A stretch of DNA of 64,000 nt from Bacteroidales bacterium. GTDB taxonomy: Bacteria > Bacteroidota > Bacteroidia > Bacteroidales > UBA7332. The stretch lies in contig JAQTZA010000014.1 of the NCBI GenBank assembly GCA_028687995.1, forward strand, positions 1 through 64,000. The letters are read 5' to 3'. The notes beneath the pieces are model-generated. The model made no database searches, was not told the origin of the DNA, and saw nothing but the letters and a program-made list of their open reading frames with translations. Shown here piece after piece: positions 44,501 through 53,484 of the stretch (positions are counted from its first letter, which is position 1; each line of letters starts with the position of its first letter). Position numbers and translations under genes: made by a program.

Positions 44501-47500
44501 GAACGCGTTTTCCCATTTGCAATTATCGATACTTTCTTTGCACGACCAAATTGATCATAATCTTCATACTTTGTTTGTAGTTTATTAATATCTTCCGGGT
44601 CTGCGGTTTCTGTTAACTGATTTCCAGTGGTAGCATCATAAGTAAAATCGGTTACTCTCACATCAGATTGTCCATTCTGTGTCCGAGTAGAAGTAACCTT
44701 TGTCGGTTTGTTTTTACACCATGCCCACGATCCAAACTGACCGTAAATCACGTCTTTCGTTGTTGTTAAACTTCCATTTATAGTAATAATTTGTGTAGGA
44801 TTTCCATCGACATACCCACTGATTTCTGTGCTTTTAGCAAGTCCTGTTAGATAGTCTGTTACTGTTGTTTTCAATGGACGTGAATCGTAAATCCTTCCAA
44901 CTTTTGTATTCAGAAGTGAAGTTTCCGACTTTGATATAAGATTTCCATTATACGTTGAATTGAAAGTAGTTTGCTTAGTGGGCAGTATTAGACCATAATC
45001 CATCTCAGTTATTGAGATAGTTTTTTTATTTGTAGTGCTATTACGCACCATATTGCTTGAGAATCCGATAAAGCCTTTACCTGTTAGGTGCATCTTTGCA
45101 CCAGTATAAAAATACTCATTGACTGATTTACCTCCAATACCGTCAGATTGCAAAACCTTCTTCACACAATACATTGGAGCGTTCATATCTATAAATGGAT
45201 AAACCGCATTCGATTCTTTCACATAGAACGGTGTTCCATCAGGAGTCTTTGGATTTGTCAGAGCTTGATAAATGATCGCGGTTTTCTCACCTAAACCATT
45301 CGTAATAAGAGATATGCTATTTGTCTCAAAATCATTAAAGTTTGTATGTAAAAAGAATTTATCTGCTCTCGGAGCTTTTTCATACATATTCGACCCGAAA
45401 GTTAATAAGTCTTCCTTTCCATCTCCATTAAAATCACCTGTCAAGTTATTCCTGCTAAATGTATAATCTGGATCGGTAGTTGCAAATGATTTTATTACAT
45501 TAAAACCTGTTTCAGAAGATCCATATTTCCCAGTTGATGCATACCAAATTACATCGGTCTGAATAAATGTACCCCATTCAGCAGAAAGATCAGCATGCCT
45601 TTTGTATTTTGAATCAATCATCACAATATCAGATTTACCATCATGATTAAAATCCATAGTAATATAATCATCTTTATCATCGTCTCTGTAAGTAAAATTC
45701 TCATCCTCTGCGGTGAAAGGGAGTTCATGAAAATCAAATCCCCAATTTCCATTATTGATTGCCAATACCCAATTCTTTTTGACATTATTGACATCACCTG
45801 TTACAGCTCCTGTAATTGTATTTATTAATCCTCCCAGAAAATTTGATTCTGAAGGAGTTACAATTTTATGAGCCACAAAATCCATCAATCCATCTCCATT
45901 AAAATCACCAGAATTCACTTTACTGAAATACGAACTAAATTCTGCTATATTCTTTACGAAAGAAAAAGTAATATGCGCAATCCCATCAGCTCCTACAATC
46001 CCTCCGTTGTTCTTGTAAAAAATGCAACCCTTTTTCGTTAGAACTACTAGATCTTTTAATCCATCAGAATTACAATCAAACGCCATTATATTTTCAATTT
46101 CGATATTCGGAACCTCAGTTAATTCAATTCCAATATTATTTGAAGGTATATTAATATCGTATGTTTCGAGATTTAAATCATCTGCTATCACCTTGTCTCC
46201 TAATTCTGGTGAAAAACCTTCTCTATTGTAACTCGATTTCTTGACATAAAATATTTTACCAAGATATGACCCTGGAGAATGAATAATCAACTTATCCCCA
46301 TCAGGATCTCCTTGAGAGTTAAATTTTGGAATCCATTCAAAATCAACATTATTATTCTTTTCAATTGAAATGATTTCATCAATGCCGTCTCCATTTAAAT
46401 CAGAAACTGTAAATGCAGTCATTTTTGAACTATTCGACAATCGCTGGGTAAAATCTCTCTTTTCACGATAGACGTCGACTGTTGAATCTAAATACGCTTC
46501 ACATCCTCCAGGATTCCAGTTATAATCTGAGTCATATCCAGCTGATGTGCAATTGACTGAACGTGTAAATTCAGCATCATAGTTCATTCCTGTCACTCCC
46601 TGAGTATCACTATATTTTATTGGTTTCGATGAAAGATCCTGAAAGTTTACCCATTTTACATTACCTATTTGATTATATGTCGGTATCAAAATAGACCTTT
46701 TAAGATTTCCGTTAAAACTCCCAGCAACAAGACCTTGATAAATCGAACGATTGGAGCCTGAAATAAAGTCTCGCCCTATGTTTTTAGATAGAGATGGCGT
46801 GGATTCAAAAAGTTCATTACTACTTACGCCTCTATTTCTATAAACGCTTACAGTACCAAGCGGCCCTGTTATAATACCTGTCTTACATTTCGTCACTTTA
46901 ACCATATCTGATAGACCATCGCCATCAACATCGGCAGTTAAGTAAGACTCGAATAAACCATCAAAAAGATTTGCTTTGGGTATAGAGTTTTTGCTCTGTG
47001 TTACATAGACTACAGCGTTATTAGTCCCCCACTCAATAGTTGTAGGATTAAGAGTTTGATTATTTAGTCCAATAAGCCCTATATTTGTCAAATAGTAATT
47101 CTCTTTATCATACTTATATCCCAAATTATACTGTTTTAATGTTATGCCATTTGATTTGATTTCTATATTATCCAACAAATAGCGATCTTCAATTGTATAA
47201 TCAACAATTTGCGCCTTTTTTACAGTTATCTTATCATTTGGATAATTGAAAATTACACTTGCAAATGGAAGCTTATTCCCATTGCCAGTATAGTCAATTT
47301 GCGTCAATACAGTTTGTCCTCCTTTTGATTCGTATTTATAAGTCATGTAATTGCCATTGGCATCAGTTGTCTTATTAATGAACCATTGCATAGGCACAGA
47401 AGCACCGACGGGCGCCATTCTAGAATCAGCTGTTACACCATATTCTATGGTTTGTCCATCTTTATTTGTAACGATAAAACTTTGTGGACAATCTGTATTT

Positions 47501-48564
47501 GGAATTACTCCAACAGAATTTATTTGAGAAAATGTTTTCTGTTCAGTTACATATTTAGCGCCATCCCATAGCAAGCGATTTCCATCGATATTGAATACAT
47601 CGGCAGAAGTGAATGTGAGACCGGCGACTACTCCGTCGCTATATAAATTTTTAGTACTTCTTGAGATTGCTGATAATCCACTGATAGCAAACCCTGCACC
47701 TAACGGACCATTTCCTCCTTGACTATTGTAAACTAATGAAAGATTTGGTTGCATTCCACTGATCCCGACCGGACATTCAATGGGTATATTATATGTAGAT
47801 CCACCTGATGAGCTTACAGAGAACTCTCCTGGTAGCGTTCCTACAGTTCCATCATTTTTTGTGGAAGTATTTGATAGATTGTCATTTGCTATAATTGGAA
47901 TGTTTGGTGTTGTATTATGTATTGTGGCTGTTCCTCCAGATGCAGGTGTAGCTAATCCCGAATATAAGTCTTCATCACCAAGCGTTGTTACGTAACCATC
48001 TTTATAACTTATTTGCTTGCGATGGAGTGATTTAATTTTATCAACGGATACTGTGCTTAGATTCTTTGCATACTTAGAAACAGGGACAGCACCCTGCTTA
48101 TTGCCTGAGAACAATACAACATCTATCAATTGATAACTTGTATTATATAGAGTTAACTGCTCGCCTTTATTATATAAAATAATAGCATTTTGATTTTGAG
48201 ATAATATATCACTATAGTCAGGTATATGATAATAGCTTCGAAAATCAAAATCCAAATTATATGAATAAGAAAGTACTAAAGATTGGTCTGGCTGTATAAA
48301 TGTGCCTTTAGGAAACTTATACTGTTCGGTAGCACAATACCCATACAAAATCCATCCTGAAAGATCAATCGCACGTGTAGTTGGATTATACAATTTAATA
48401 TATTCACCATTGTTATGTTCCCATGGAGAATATTTATCCTCTTCTAGTGGTGAATCAAACATCACTTCACTGATATAGACTTGAGATGCAGGTATTGTCT
48501 GTGCCGAAAGGCGAACCCCCAATAATACACAAAATAAAATGATACTTGTATAGAAACGTCTCAT
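41512..48564 (-). CDS. Giant secreted LTD/SpvB/Rhs protein with C-terminal metallopeptidase-like toxin domain
   Basis: A 2350-residue protein. The signal peptide ends at SAQ (about residue 22). A lamin-tail (LTD) domain follows (VYISEVMFDSPLEED; GEYIKLYNPTTRAIDLSGW). Then comes an SpvB/TcdB-like domain (IECPVGISGMQPNLSLVYNS; LGAGFAISGL), many FG-GAP/VCBS-type repeats (FNGDGLMDFV, DFNHDGKSDI), YD/Rhs repeats, and the Rhs core end (YGYCYGNPFKYTDPSGN). The last 280 residues hold hydrophobic helices and HEYGH (His2262, Glu2263, His2266) with TEVEAN downstream, as in zincin peptidases. This is the toxin tip. A lipoprotein gene follows directly. Confidence 0.85.
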   Translation of the reverse strand: MRRFYTSIILFCVLLGVRLSAQTIPASQVYISEVMFDSPLEEDKYSPWEHNNGEYIKLYNPTTRAIDLSGWILYGYCATEQYKFPKGTFIQPDQSLVLSYSYNLDFDFRSYYHIPDYSDILSQNQNAIILYNKGEQLTLYNTSYQLIDVVLFSGNKQGAVPVSKYAKNLSTVSVDKIKSLHRKQISYKDGYVTTLGDEDLYSGLATPASGGTATIHNTTPNIPIIANDNLSNTSTKNDGTVGTLPGEFSVSSSGGSTYNIPIECPVGISGMQPNLSLVYNSQGGNGPLGAGFAISGLSAISRSTKNLYSDGVVAGLTFTSADVFNIDGNRLLWDGAKYVTEQKTFSQINSVGVIPNTDCPQSFIVTNKDGQTIEYGVTADSRMAPVGASVPMQWFINKTTDANGNYMTYKYESKGGQTVLTQIDYTGNGNKLPFASVIFNYPNDKITVKKAQIVDYTIEDRYLLDNIEIKSNGITLKQYNLGYKYDKENYYLTNIGLIGLNNQTLNPTTIEWGTNNAVVYVTQSKNSIPKANLFDGLFESYLTADVDGDGLSDMVKVTKCKTGIITGPLGTVSVYRNRGVSSNELFESTPSLSKNIGRDFISGSNRSIYQGLVAGSFNGNLKRSILIPTYNQIGNVKWVNFQDLSSKPIKYSDTQGVTGMNYDAEFTRSVNCTSAGYDSDYNWNPGGCEAYLDSTVDVYREKRDFTQRLSNSSKMTAFTVSDLNGDGIDEIISIEKNNNVDFEWIPKFNSQGDPDGDKLIIHSPGSYLGKIFYVKKSSYNREGFSPELGDKVIADDLNLETYDINIPSNNIGIELTEVPNIEIENIMAFDCNSDGLKDLVVLTKKGCIFYKNNGGIVGADGIAHITFSFVKNIAEFSSYFSKVNSGDFNGDGLMDFVAHKIVTPSESNFLGGLINTITGAVTGDVNNVKKNWVLAINNGNWGFDFHELPFTAEDENFTYRDDDKDDYITMDFNHDGKSDIVMIDSKYKRHADLSAEWGTFIQTDVIWYASTGKYGSSETGFNVIKSFATTDPDYTFSRNNLTGDFNGDGKEDLLTFGSNMYEKAPRADKFFLHTNFNDFETNSISLITNGLGEKTAIIYQALTNPKTPDGTPFYVKESNAVYPFIDMNAPMYCVKKVLQSDGIGGKSVNEYFYTGAKMHLTGKGFIGFSSNMVRNSTTNKKTISITEMDYGLILPTKQTTFNSTYNGNLISKSETSLLNTKVGRIYDSRPLKTTVTDYLTGLAKSTEISGYVDGNPTQIITINGSLTTTKDVIYGQFGSWAWCKNKPTKVTSTRTQNGQSDVRVTDFTYDATTGNQLTETADPEDINKLQTKYEDYDQFGRAKKVSIIANGKTRSSTVVYKLPTERFVESKTDQLDETTHYDWNETRGLLNSETVRNKTTSYTYDGFGQLTTSTFPIGVNSTTVLGWATAGNSYNARYYKKTVTDGSAPVTVWYDGMDRERAKETFGLNGKKISIFTEYNSDGSVYRVSEPTFNNSAEKWANTFSYDEYVRPRSVVTSFGTTINTAYNGTTTTVSSPETTKTSVLNSAGQIESVATNGKTVSFTYYASGSTKSSTPQYGQPISMEYDIRGNRTKLTDPDAGVVESKYNGFGELMWERQKVHNATDWVTTTNNYDVDGHGILQSITRGAETTIYTYDPVVKKKVTSISIANKHSQTFGYDQYDRVTSVIENIKGKSFTKSTKYDALGRVSEETYPSGYYTTNVYDAYSNLIEVKDKTNRSIWKAIEENARGQLTKISKGGKDTRSDYDDRGLPTAIYAAGVVDAGYSFDEKGNLMWRTDNLTSQREDFTYDGHNRLRSWIVQNGGITTTNTLDYDETTGNISKRSGLNNLTMTYGANGKPHALTSIEGKPHAISTNLDVTYTDFKKIASLSEGNKYYTLDYGVDDQRRMSVYTVGGSLKQTRYYLGDYEEETDATTGNVRKIHYLSGGAMLVDNNGVETLYYAYSDFQGSLIALTDVAGAVVEKYAYDPWGARRNPTDWSQKDNRTSWLTNRGYTGHEHLDAFGIINMNGRVYDPLTAMFMSPDPYVQAPDNWLNYNRYGYCYGNPFKYTDPSGNIPVILAVMAIFAYAGGSIANDDIRFWKWDYSKPETYLGIVGGAAVGLVGTMVVGAALQNSLLLKIGVDIGGYTKISADFAIVGGKFALQGIGYTTIAGGGVIISSAAAKEIYNMLTGNVKREDQGNNYPIFNSSGGFYGADLNFISEDAGYNSYLFGNINTQEKSYNRYKSRGFYWSNYPNDGQVLMHEYGHFLQERTYGPVYYYKNVVPTSGLHYGLSQVGLISENEYRHSWTEVEANTMSYYYFGKPSYWNKDMFPIDPNCLSISTRWNLLHHE

Positions 48565-48672
48565 AACGATTGTTTTAATTTATTCTTTTCTTACTCAGCA
48601 GCTAAAAGCATTAGCATCAACCACCTCAATTCTCGATTAATCAATTACTCAGTTACTCAGCTATTTACCCGC

Positions 48673-50259
48673 TTACCCTTTCCTCTTCTTCACAAAGGCA
48701 TTGCTTGGATCCTGTTTCTTAATTTCTCTCAAAATTGTACGTTCAGAAGCTTTATCTCTTTTTTTGTGATACAAGTCTGCCAAGCCATAGTAGATGTCGA
48801 ATAGCACCTCTTTCTTTACTCCGAATCCAGGAGTATTACCCTTGTCTCCTGTGGGTTGCGTCAGTCGTTGGCGACAACTTTTCAAGTGGCGATAGATGGG
48901 GTCAGCAGCAATTGCTTGCGTTTCTTTATCTGACAGTAGCAGTTTGTATCCATCTTCGGCCAGTGCGTAATTAGACTCGAGGGTTAGGCTTTTTAGGTAA
49001 GTCAGTGCAAAGGGTAGGATTCCTATCGCAAAAGGCTCTAAAGCTTGCAGCGCAAGGGTTCTCACTTCGGCATAACGATTGAGTTGCAACAGGCAGTCAA
49101 GTTGCCCACCCCATACACATAAATATTCGCGTGAAGTGATATTTGACACAGATGCTAATCCTTGATAAAGACCCAATGCTTGTGTATAGAGATGTGATTT
49201 GGATTCGCCTTTGGCTTGCAAGCGCAATGCTTGTGCATACGATGCAGTTGTCCAAAAATCTGAACTAGCATGGTATCGCTCCGATTGTAATTTTACTAAT
49301 TTACTGTACTCTTTTTGTTTACGGTAATGCGTGATTAATTGCCCAGTAGCATTTATATCGCGACTATCGGATGTGACTATTTTTTGATGGAATTTCTCTA
49401 CCTTTTGAGTGTCCTTATTTTTTATTGCTGCTTCAAATAGGGTGTAGTACAACTCTTTGTTCGCTTTCCCTTGCTCCGTTTTCCGGCTCTTTTTTTCATC
49501 TTCAAAGTTCAGATCTCTTCTATCTTTATTCTTATGACTCGCTTCTCTGTTATCAGCCACAATTTCTGAAACTACATGATATTCGCTTTTCTTGCGATTG
49601 CGTCGCGACTCTTCCCACTTAGTTCGGTGAACTTGTGTAGTTTGTTCAATTTGAAAAAGTGTAGCTGGAGGGAGTGAGAGTAGCGGTTTCTTGGCAAAGG
49701 CTCTTGCCTTATTGAGTTTATCTGTCGTATGTTTAACATCCAACAACCCCAAAGCTAAATAGGCAAGAGGTTTCCCTCTGTTTTTATCAATTGCATTTAG
49801 GTAAAGTTTTGAGGCAGATTCGAGCAAATCTGTCTCTCCTATTTTAGTGCAGAATGCTTTCTCTGCCTTACTATTGCCTGCCACCAGTCGCTGCATGGCA
49901 CGCGCCAGTCTGTCGCTGAACAAAGGACTATCTTGCCTTGTAAGCCAACCTTGCCGATAGGCTTCTGCTGCCTCTCGCGATTTGTTTTGAGCATAAAACG
50001 TTCGGGCTAAACCATCATATCCAACGATTGAGTCGGGAGACTCATCAACAATCTGCCTATAACAACTTTCGGCATTCGCATAATCTTTTTGGTAGAAAAA
50101 ATCTTTTGCTTTTTTCAATAATAGTTTATTGATGCCATTACCATTTCCTGATATTTTATTCGTGGCAACTAATTTCTGAAATGGTGTTAATGATACGAAA
50201 AATGCGCCGGTAGCTAATAGTCCGGTTCGTAGAAAGTCCCTGCGATTAAACTCTTTCAT
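48673..50259 (-). CDS. TPR protein with twin-arginine-like signal
   Basis: The start MKEFNRRDFLRTGLLATGAF (50259) is used because a twin-arginine motif (NRRDFLR) precedes a hydrophobic stretch; a longer frame starts at 50337. The 528-residue protein is otherwise helical with TPR-like repeats (KAKDFFYQKDYANAESCYRQ; YDGLARTFYAQNKSREAAEAY; YYGLADLYHKKRDKASERTI). It probably scaffolds other proteins in the envelope. It lies between a short T9SS-tagged gene and the Rhs gene, all on the minus strand, so it may help secrete or assemble the Rhs protein. That link is inference. Confidence 0.65.
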   Translation of the reverse strand: MKEFNRRDFLRTGLLATGAFFVSLTPFQKLVATNKISGNGNGINKLLLKKAKDFFYQKDYANAESCYRQIVDESPDSIVGYDGLARTFYAQNKSREAAEAYRQGWLTRQDSPLFSDRLARAMQRLVAGNSKAEKAFCTKIGETDLLESASKLYLNAIDKNRGKPLAYLALGLLDVKHTTDKLNKARAFAKKPLLSLPPATLFQIEQTTQVHRTKWEESRRNRKKSEYHVVSEIVADNREASHKNKDRRDLNFEDEKKSRKTEQGKANKELYYTLFEAAIKNKDTQKVEKFHQKIVTSDSRDINATGQLITHYRKQKEYSKLVKLQSERYHASSDFWTTASYAQALRLQAKGESKSHLYTQALGLYQGLASVSNITSREYLCVWGGQLDCLLQLNRYAEVRTLALQALEPFAIGILPFALTYLKSLTLESNYALAEDGYKLLLSDKETQAIAADPIYRHLKSCRQRLTQPTGDKGNTPGFGVKKEVLFDIYYGLADLYHKKRDKASERTILREIKKQDPSNAFVKKRKG

Positions 50260-50570
50260 AAGAGATTGTTTTGTGCAGGAAGATAGAAAAGAATAGGGAA
50301 TAGTAGAGAAAAGAATGGATTCCGAGCGGATTTTCACCGCTATCTCACCGTTTACACATTGTACTTTAAATTAAGCTACGGAATCCAATGCTGCAAATAT
50401 ACTAACTTCTTTTAAATCTTCAATGCGAATTGATAAATATTTTTAGTTTGTACTGTTTTTTTTCCTTGACAGATAACTAGTAATTTATTAATGAAGTAAC
50501 TGATTAACTAAACACTACGAAGATCAGCTCAATTTAATTACTCAATTATTCTGTTAATCAGTTACTGATA
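50260..50570. other. Intergenic region with promoter and inverted repeat
   Basis: A 9-bp inverted repeat (TGGATTCCG at 50316-50324, CGGAATCCA at 50379-50387) lies just downstream of the promoter at 50394-50401, in the leader of the TPR gene. It could form a leader hairpin. No gene is seen. Confidence 0.4.
50394..50401 (-). promoter_or_regulatory. Promoter -7 element before the TPR gene
   Basis: Minus-strand TATATTTG matches TAxxTTTG. It would give a leader of about 125 bases to ATG 50259, or about 50 bases to the alternative start at 50337. Confidence 0.45.
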
Positions 50571-50996
50571 TTATTGTTTCAATATCTTAAATTCCGTCTT
50601 TTTATCTCCTGTGATTACCCTTAGAATATACCACGCATCTGGATAACCCGACATATCTATTGGCGTTTTCGCCACTTTGGCAGCTGTATTTTGAAGTATA
50701 ACCCCCTGTGCACTAAATAATATGATTCTTATTTCATCTTTTGGGTCACCACCCGTCACTTCTACCGCCAAAGCACCTTTCGTAGGATTGGGGTAAACTA
50801 CCACTTTTCGCTCACCCAACTCTTCCACCACAGGATCTGGCTTCGGATTCTTATTGCTTTTTGCATGTGAAAGCGGCACCACCTTTCGGCTGATACGATT
50901 ACCTGCCTCATCGTAGTCGAAACTGACTTTGTCTTGTGCCTTTAAGCAGAAGGCTACCAACAGAAATAGAGAAATTAAGATTTGTTTTTGCTTCAT
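50571..50996 (-). CDS. Short protein with T9SS C-terminal sorting domain and YD motif
   Basis: A 141-residue protein. Signal peptide residues 1-20 (ending LKAQ). Then one Rhs-like motif, YDEAGNRISRKVV (about 27-39), a proline/lysine linker, and a type A T9SS sorting domain (KVVVYPNPTKGALAVEV; YILRVITGDKKTEFKILKQ). It would be exported through the outer membrane, possibly cell-anchored. The YD motif links it to the Rhs protein further downstream: it looks like a reduced tail of a repeat protein. It is the first gene of the T9SS-TPR-Rhs-lipoprotein set. Confidence 0.75.
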   Translation of the reverse strand: MKQKQILISLFLLVAFCLKAQDKVSFDYDEAGNRISRKVVPLSHAKSNKNPKPDPVVEELGERKVVVYPNPTKGALAVEVTGGDPKDEIRIILFSAQGVILQNTAAKVAKTPIDMSGYPDAWYILRVITGDKKTEFKILKQ

Positions 50997-51425
50997 ATTT
51001 TTTTATTAAAAAAATGACTATTAATAATCCGTTTTATTGAATTTCTCCAATAATTATAAGTGATAATTCTCGAAATCGAGAATAAAGAATAATATTGCAG
51101 TAGTAGGCATACAAAATATGCATACGTAGCAATCGCCCGTAAGTTCTATAAGTTTATAAATTGAGAAGAAAAATATCACGTATTATTTAGACAATTTCAA
51201 TGAAAGAAGATTCAAAGAAATCCAAAAATGAGGACGTGATTATGTTAGGTTTTGCAAATATATGCAAATATTCAAAACACACAAAATATTATTTAACAAA
51301 ATTACTAATTTAGCAATAAAAAAATAAGATAAAAAAAACACACAGGAATTTGTGTGTTTTTATGGGATAGTTTTAAAAGATATCAATAAATGATTTTACA
51401 ATAAATTGATTCAAATTTAGCGAAA
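50997..51425. other. Intergenic region with palindromic operator-like site
   Basis: AT-rich and gene-free. It contains an 8-bp palindrome (ATTCTCGA at 51066-51073, AA, TCGAGAAT at 51076-51083) 70 bases upstream of the T9SS-tagged gene. That is the size and place of a dimeric repressor site, though no regulator gene is adjacent. Confidence 0.4.
51335..51361. terminator. Bidirectional terminator-like hairpin
   Basis: AAAACACACA (51335-51344) and TGTGTGTTTT (51351-51360) pair perfectly around GGAATT, with A- and T-runs outside. It ends the minus-strand pair at 51426-51880. Confidence 0.65.
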
Positions 51426-51635
51426 CTAAGAAATCGTATATCTCTCCTTATACTGCCGCTCTGTTTCATACCCAATAATTACTCGATATGCAGCCGTCGA
51501 TTCGTACTTAAAGCGAACGCCTTCACTTTCAATGTATTTCGGTTTCATACCTGTAATGTTGTTTTGCTCATAAGCCACACGAAGGGTGTCTTTCAGTGAA
51601 GTTGTGGGAACTTCATAAACTATGAATGCACTCAT
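51426..51635 (-). CDS. Small protein of unknown function
   Basis: A 69-residue soluble protein (MSAFIVYEVPTTSLKDTLRV, ending KERYTIS). Its start overlaps the stop of the gene upstream by four bases, and a terminator hairpin follows about 65 bases after its stop, so it is a real translated gene. No family recognised. Such small pairs are usual in phage and accessory DNA. Confidence 0.5.
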   Translation of the reverse strand: MSAFIVYEVPTTSLKDTLRVAYEQNNITGMKPKYIESEGVRFKYESTAAYRVIIGYETERQYKERYTIS

Positions 51636-51880
51636 TTTGCGCCTCCTTCCTTTTTATTTTTGATGGCAACTAGTGCAGCAATAATAATCAAGCCACATCC
51701 TATCGCTGGTTTAAATAGCGAATCTTCGGAAGTGCTTGCCATGATGATGAACCCAAGTGCGGCAACAAAAACAGCGACGTACTCAATTTGTGATTTCGAT
51801 AGACTTTTTGATTCAATTCTGATGGATTCATCAGAATGAGTTCCGACTCTTGAAGTCGGTGTTTCAATGGTTGTTTTCAT
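51632..51880 (-). CDS. Small two-helix membrane protein
   Basis: The start MKTTIETPTSRVG (51880) is preferred to an upstream ATG because the latter lies in the repeat region. The 82-residue product has a polar N-terminus (about 1-35) and two membrane helices (about 38-54 and 60-75), ending in a basic tail. It overlaps the next gene by four bases. Small membrane proteins of this sort in prophages include holins and superinfection proteins, but there is no direct evidence here. Confidence 0.5.
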   Translation of the reverse strand: MKTTIETPTSRVGTHSDESIRIESKSLSKSQIEYVAVFVAALGFIIMASTSEDSLFKPAIGCGLIIIAALVAIKNKKEGGAK

Positions 51881-51883
51881 ATT

Positions 51884-52089
51884 ACGATTGTTTAGCGTTT
51901 TTAATGTGCAGAAAAAGAAGACGGCCACACATTTCCCCGTCGCTAAACAATCGTAACTAACTCCGAAGAGAAAAATTTACGTAGGAAATGGCAGCCGCCT
52001 ATGTCGTTTTTGGGCATAAAAAAAGCCCTAAAGAAAAATCTTTGAGCATATCCGTGCTCCTCGGCGTTAATTATAACGATTGTTTAGCG
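51884..52089. repeat. 14-bp motif in three copies (ACGATTGTTTAGCG)
   Basis: Exact copies lie at 51884-51897 (plus), 51941-51954 (minus) and 52076-52089 (plus). They flank and sit in the leader of the two small genes. A C-rich stretch and GGGCATAAAAAAAGCCC lie between. The layout suggests a regulatory leader, protein-binding sites or ends of a small element. Confidence 0.6.
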
Positions 52090-52130
52090 ATGCAAATATG
52101 AGAAGAAAATATTAATCTGCAAAGGAATAT

Positions 52131-53477
52131 TTAAAGAATCGACTCATTATATTTCTCAATCAGACTTAATGATTGAACATCACTATAAGAAGTAAATCTG
52201 CTCTCCAAATATTGGATTAAATCAGTTACTGTCAGAAAAGCAACATTATAGACTGATGAATTGGGCATATCTATTCGTTTTTGGATATATTCAATCTCAT
52301 TTGAGTTAATTCCATTCTTCATATTTTCTAAATCCATTTCTCCAACAATAATCAAAGAAACCACTGAACCTTGCTCTTCAAAAACTATAGATAGGTCATT
52401 CCACAGATTGGTTGAACAACCAATATTCCCAATAGATTGATATAAATACAATGGATTTCCACTAAATAGTTTTGTAAAATATGCCTCTTTAGCATAAAGA
52501 GAAAAATCATTAGAGGTAAGGTTTTTAAGAGTTTTTCGCGAATCTTTTACAATTGACTTATAATCTATCAATCGCTTCGGTTTTACTTTAAAATTCACCT
52601 TTTCATCAAGAATTCTATAATTCTCGACATCTCCTTCAAGTATCAATTTTAGATCAGATTCGTAAAGAAGAATGATTGTCTGCCCACTAGCTCTCAAATC
52701 TGCAACTTTACTCATCTTTGCTGGACCTGGGTTTTCTCCAATTGCAACATAAGAGATGTATTTTGAAATGCTAGTGTCAATATCTGCGCCCAAGGATTTA
52801 AGTTTTTCACTTAATGAATCCCTGCCAACAAAATCAAAATCGCCAGTAATGACAATCTTTCGATTAAAGAAAAGAGCATCTGAGCTAACACTTTTATCTG
52901 GCTGCAATAAATCTGATGATATTTTTTTATCGGCAAATTGCTTGGGAGTTCTGACTTTTGGCTTAATAGACATCATTTTTGATAAATCAGGCTTTATACC
53001 CAGCAGGTGATTCAAATAAAACTTAGCACAACATTGGGCATCAAATAATGCATCATGATGATTGGTATAAGGCATACCAAAACCATTACAGATTGCTGCC
53101 AATCCGTACCCATATATCCTATAAGTACACTCAAATGGCTGAATTCCGAATGAGATTACTCCATGTTTCTCGAAATTTTTCTTCAAATAGCGCTCATCGG
53201 CACTTATTGCCGAATGTGCCACAATCGTTTGATGTTCGAGATCACACTTTATTAAATCCCAAACCTCAGAAAAATTCAAACTATCTTTAGTTATTTCCGG
53301 AGTAATGCCATGTGCTCGTATATAGTTTTCTTCAAAATAGTTATTTGGTGGCTGAATATAATGTGAATACTCTTTCACAATAATACCTTTCTCAACTTTA
53401 ACTACCCCAATTTGACAGACATCTTCATGCCTATTTGCCGTCTCAAAATCAATTGCTACAAAATTTACATTTTCCAT
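52131..53477 (-). CDS. DEDD-type 3'-5' exonuclease with BRCT domain
   Basis: The start MENVNFVAIDFETA (53477) is chosen, as the longer frame overlaps the neighbour. The 448-residue protein has an N-terminal DnaQ-like exonuclease: motif I VAIDFETANRH (Asp and Glu), motif II AHSAISADERYL, motif III HHDALFDAQCCAKFYL (the His-x4-Asp of the DEDDh class). A BRCT domain follows (IVITGDFDFVGRDSLSEKL; SLGADIDTSISKYISYVAIG), then about 160 unassigned residues. Exonuclease-BRCT fusions are known in Bacteroidota and are likely repair or maintenance enzymes; here it may serve the mobile element. Confidence 0.8.
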   Translation of the reverse strand: MENVNFVAIDFETANRHEDVCQIGVVKVEKGIIVKEYSHYIQPPNNYFEENYIRAHGITPEITKDSLNFSEVWDLIKCDLEHQTIVAHSAISADERYLKKNFEKHGVISFGIQPFECTYRIYGYGLAAICNGFGMPYTNHHDALFDAQCCAKFYLNHLLGIKPDLSKMMSIKPKVRTPKQFADKKISSDLLQPDKSVSSDALFFNRKIVITGDFDFVGRDSLSEKLKSLGADIDTSISKYISYVAIGENPGPAKMSKVADLRASGQTIILLYESDLKLILEGDVENYRILDEKVNFKVKPKRLIDYKSIVKDSRKTLKNLTSNDFSLYAKEAYFTKLFSGNPLYLYQSIGNIGCSTNLWNDLSIVFEEQGSVVSLIIVGEMDLENMKNGINSNEIEYIQKRIDMPNSSVYNVAFLTVTDLIQYLESRFTSYSDVQSLSLIEKYNESIL

Positions 53478-53484
53478 ATTGACG

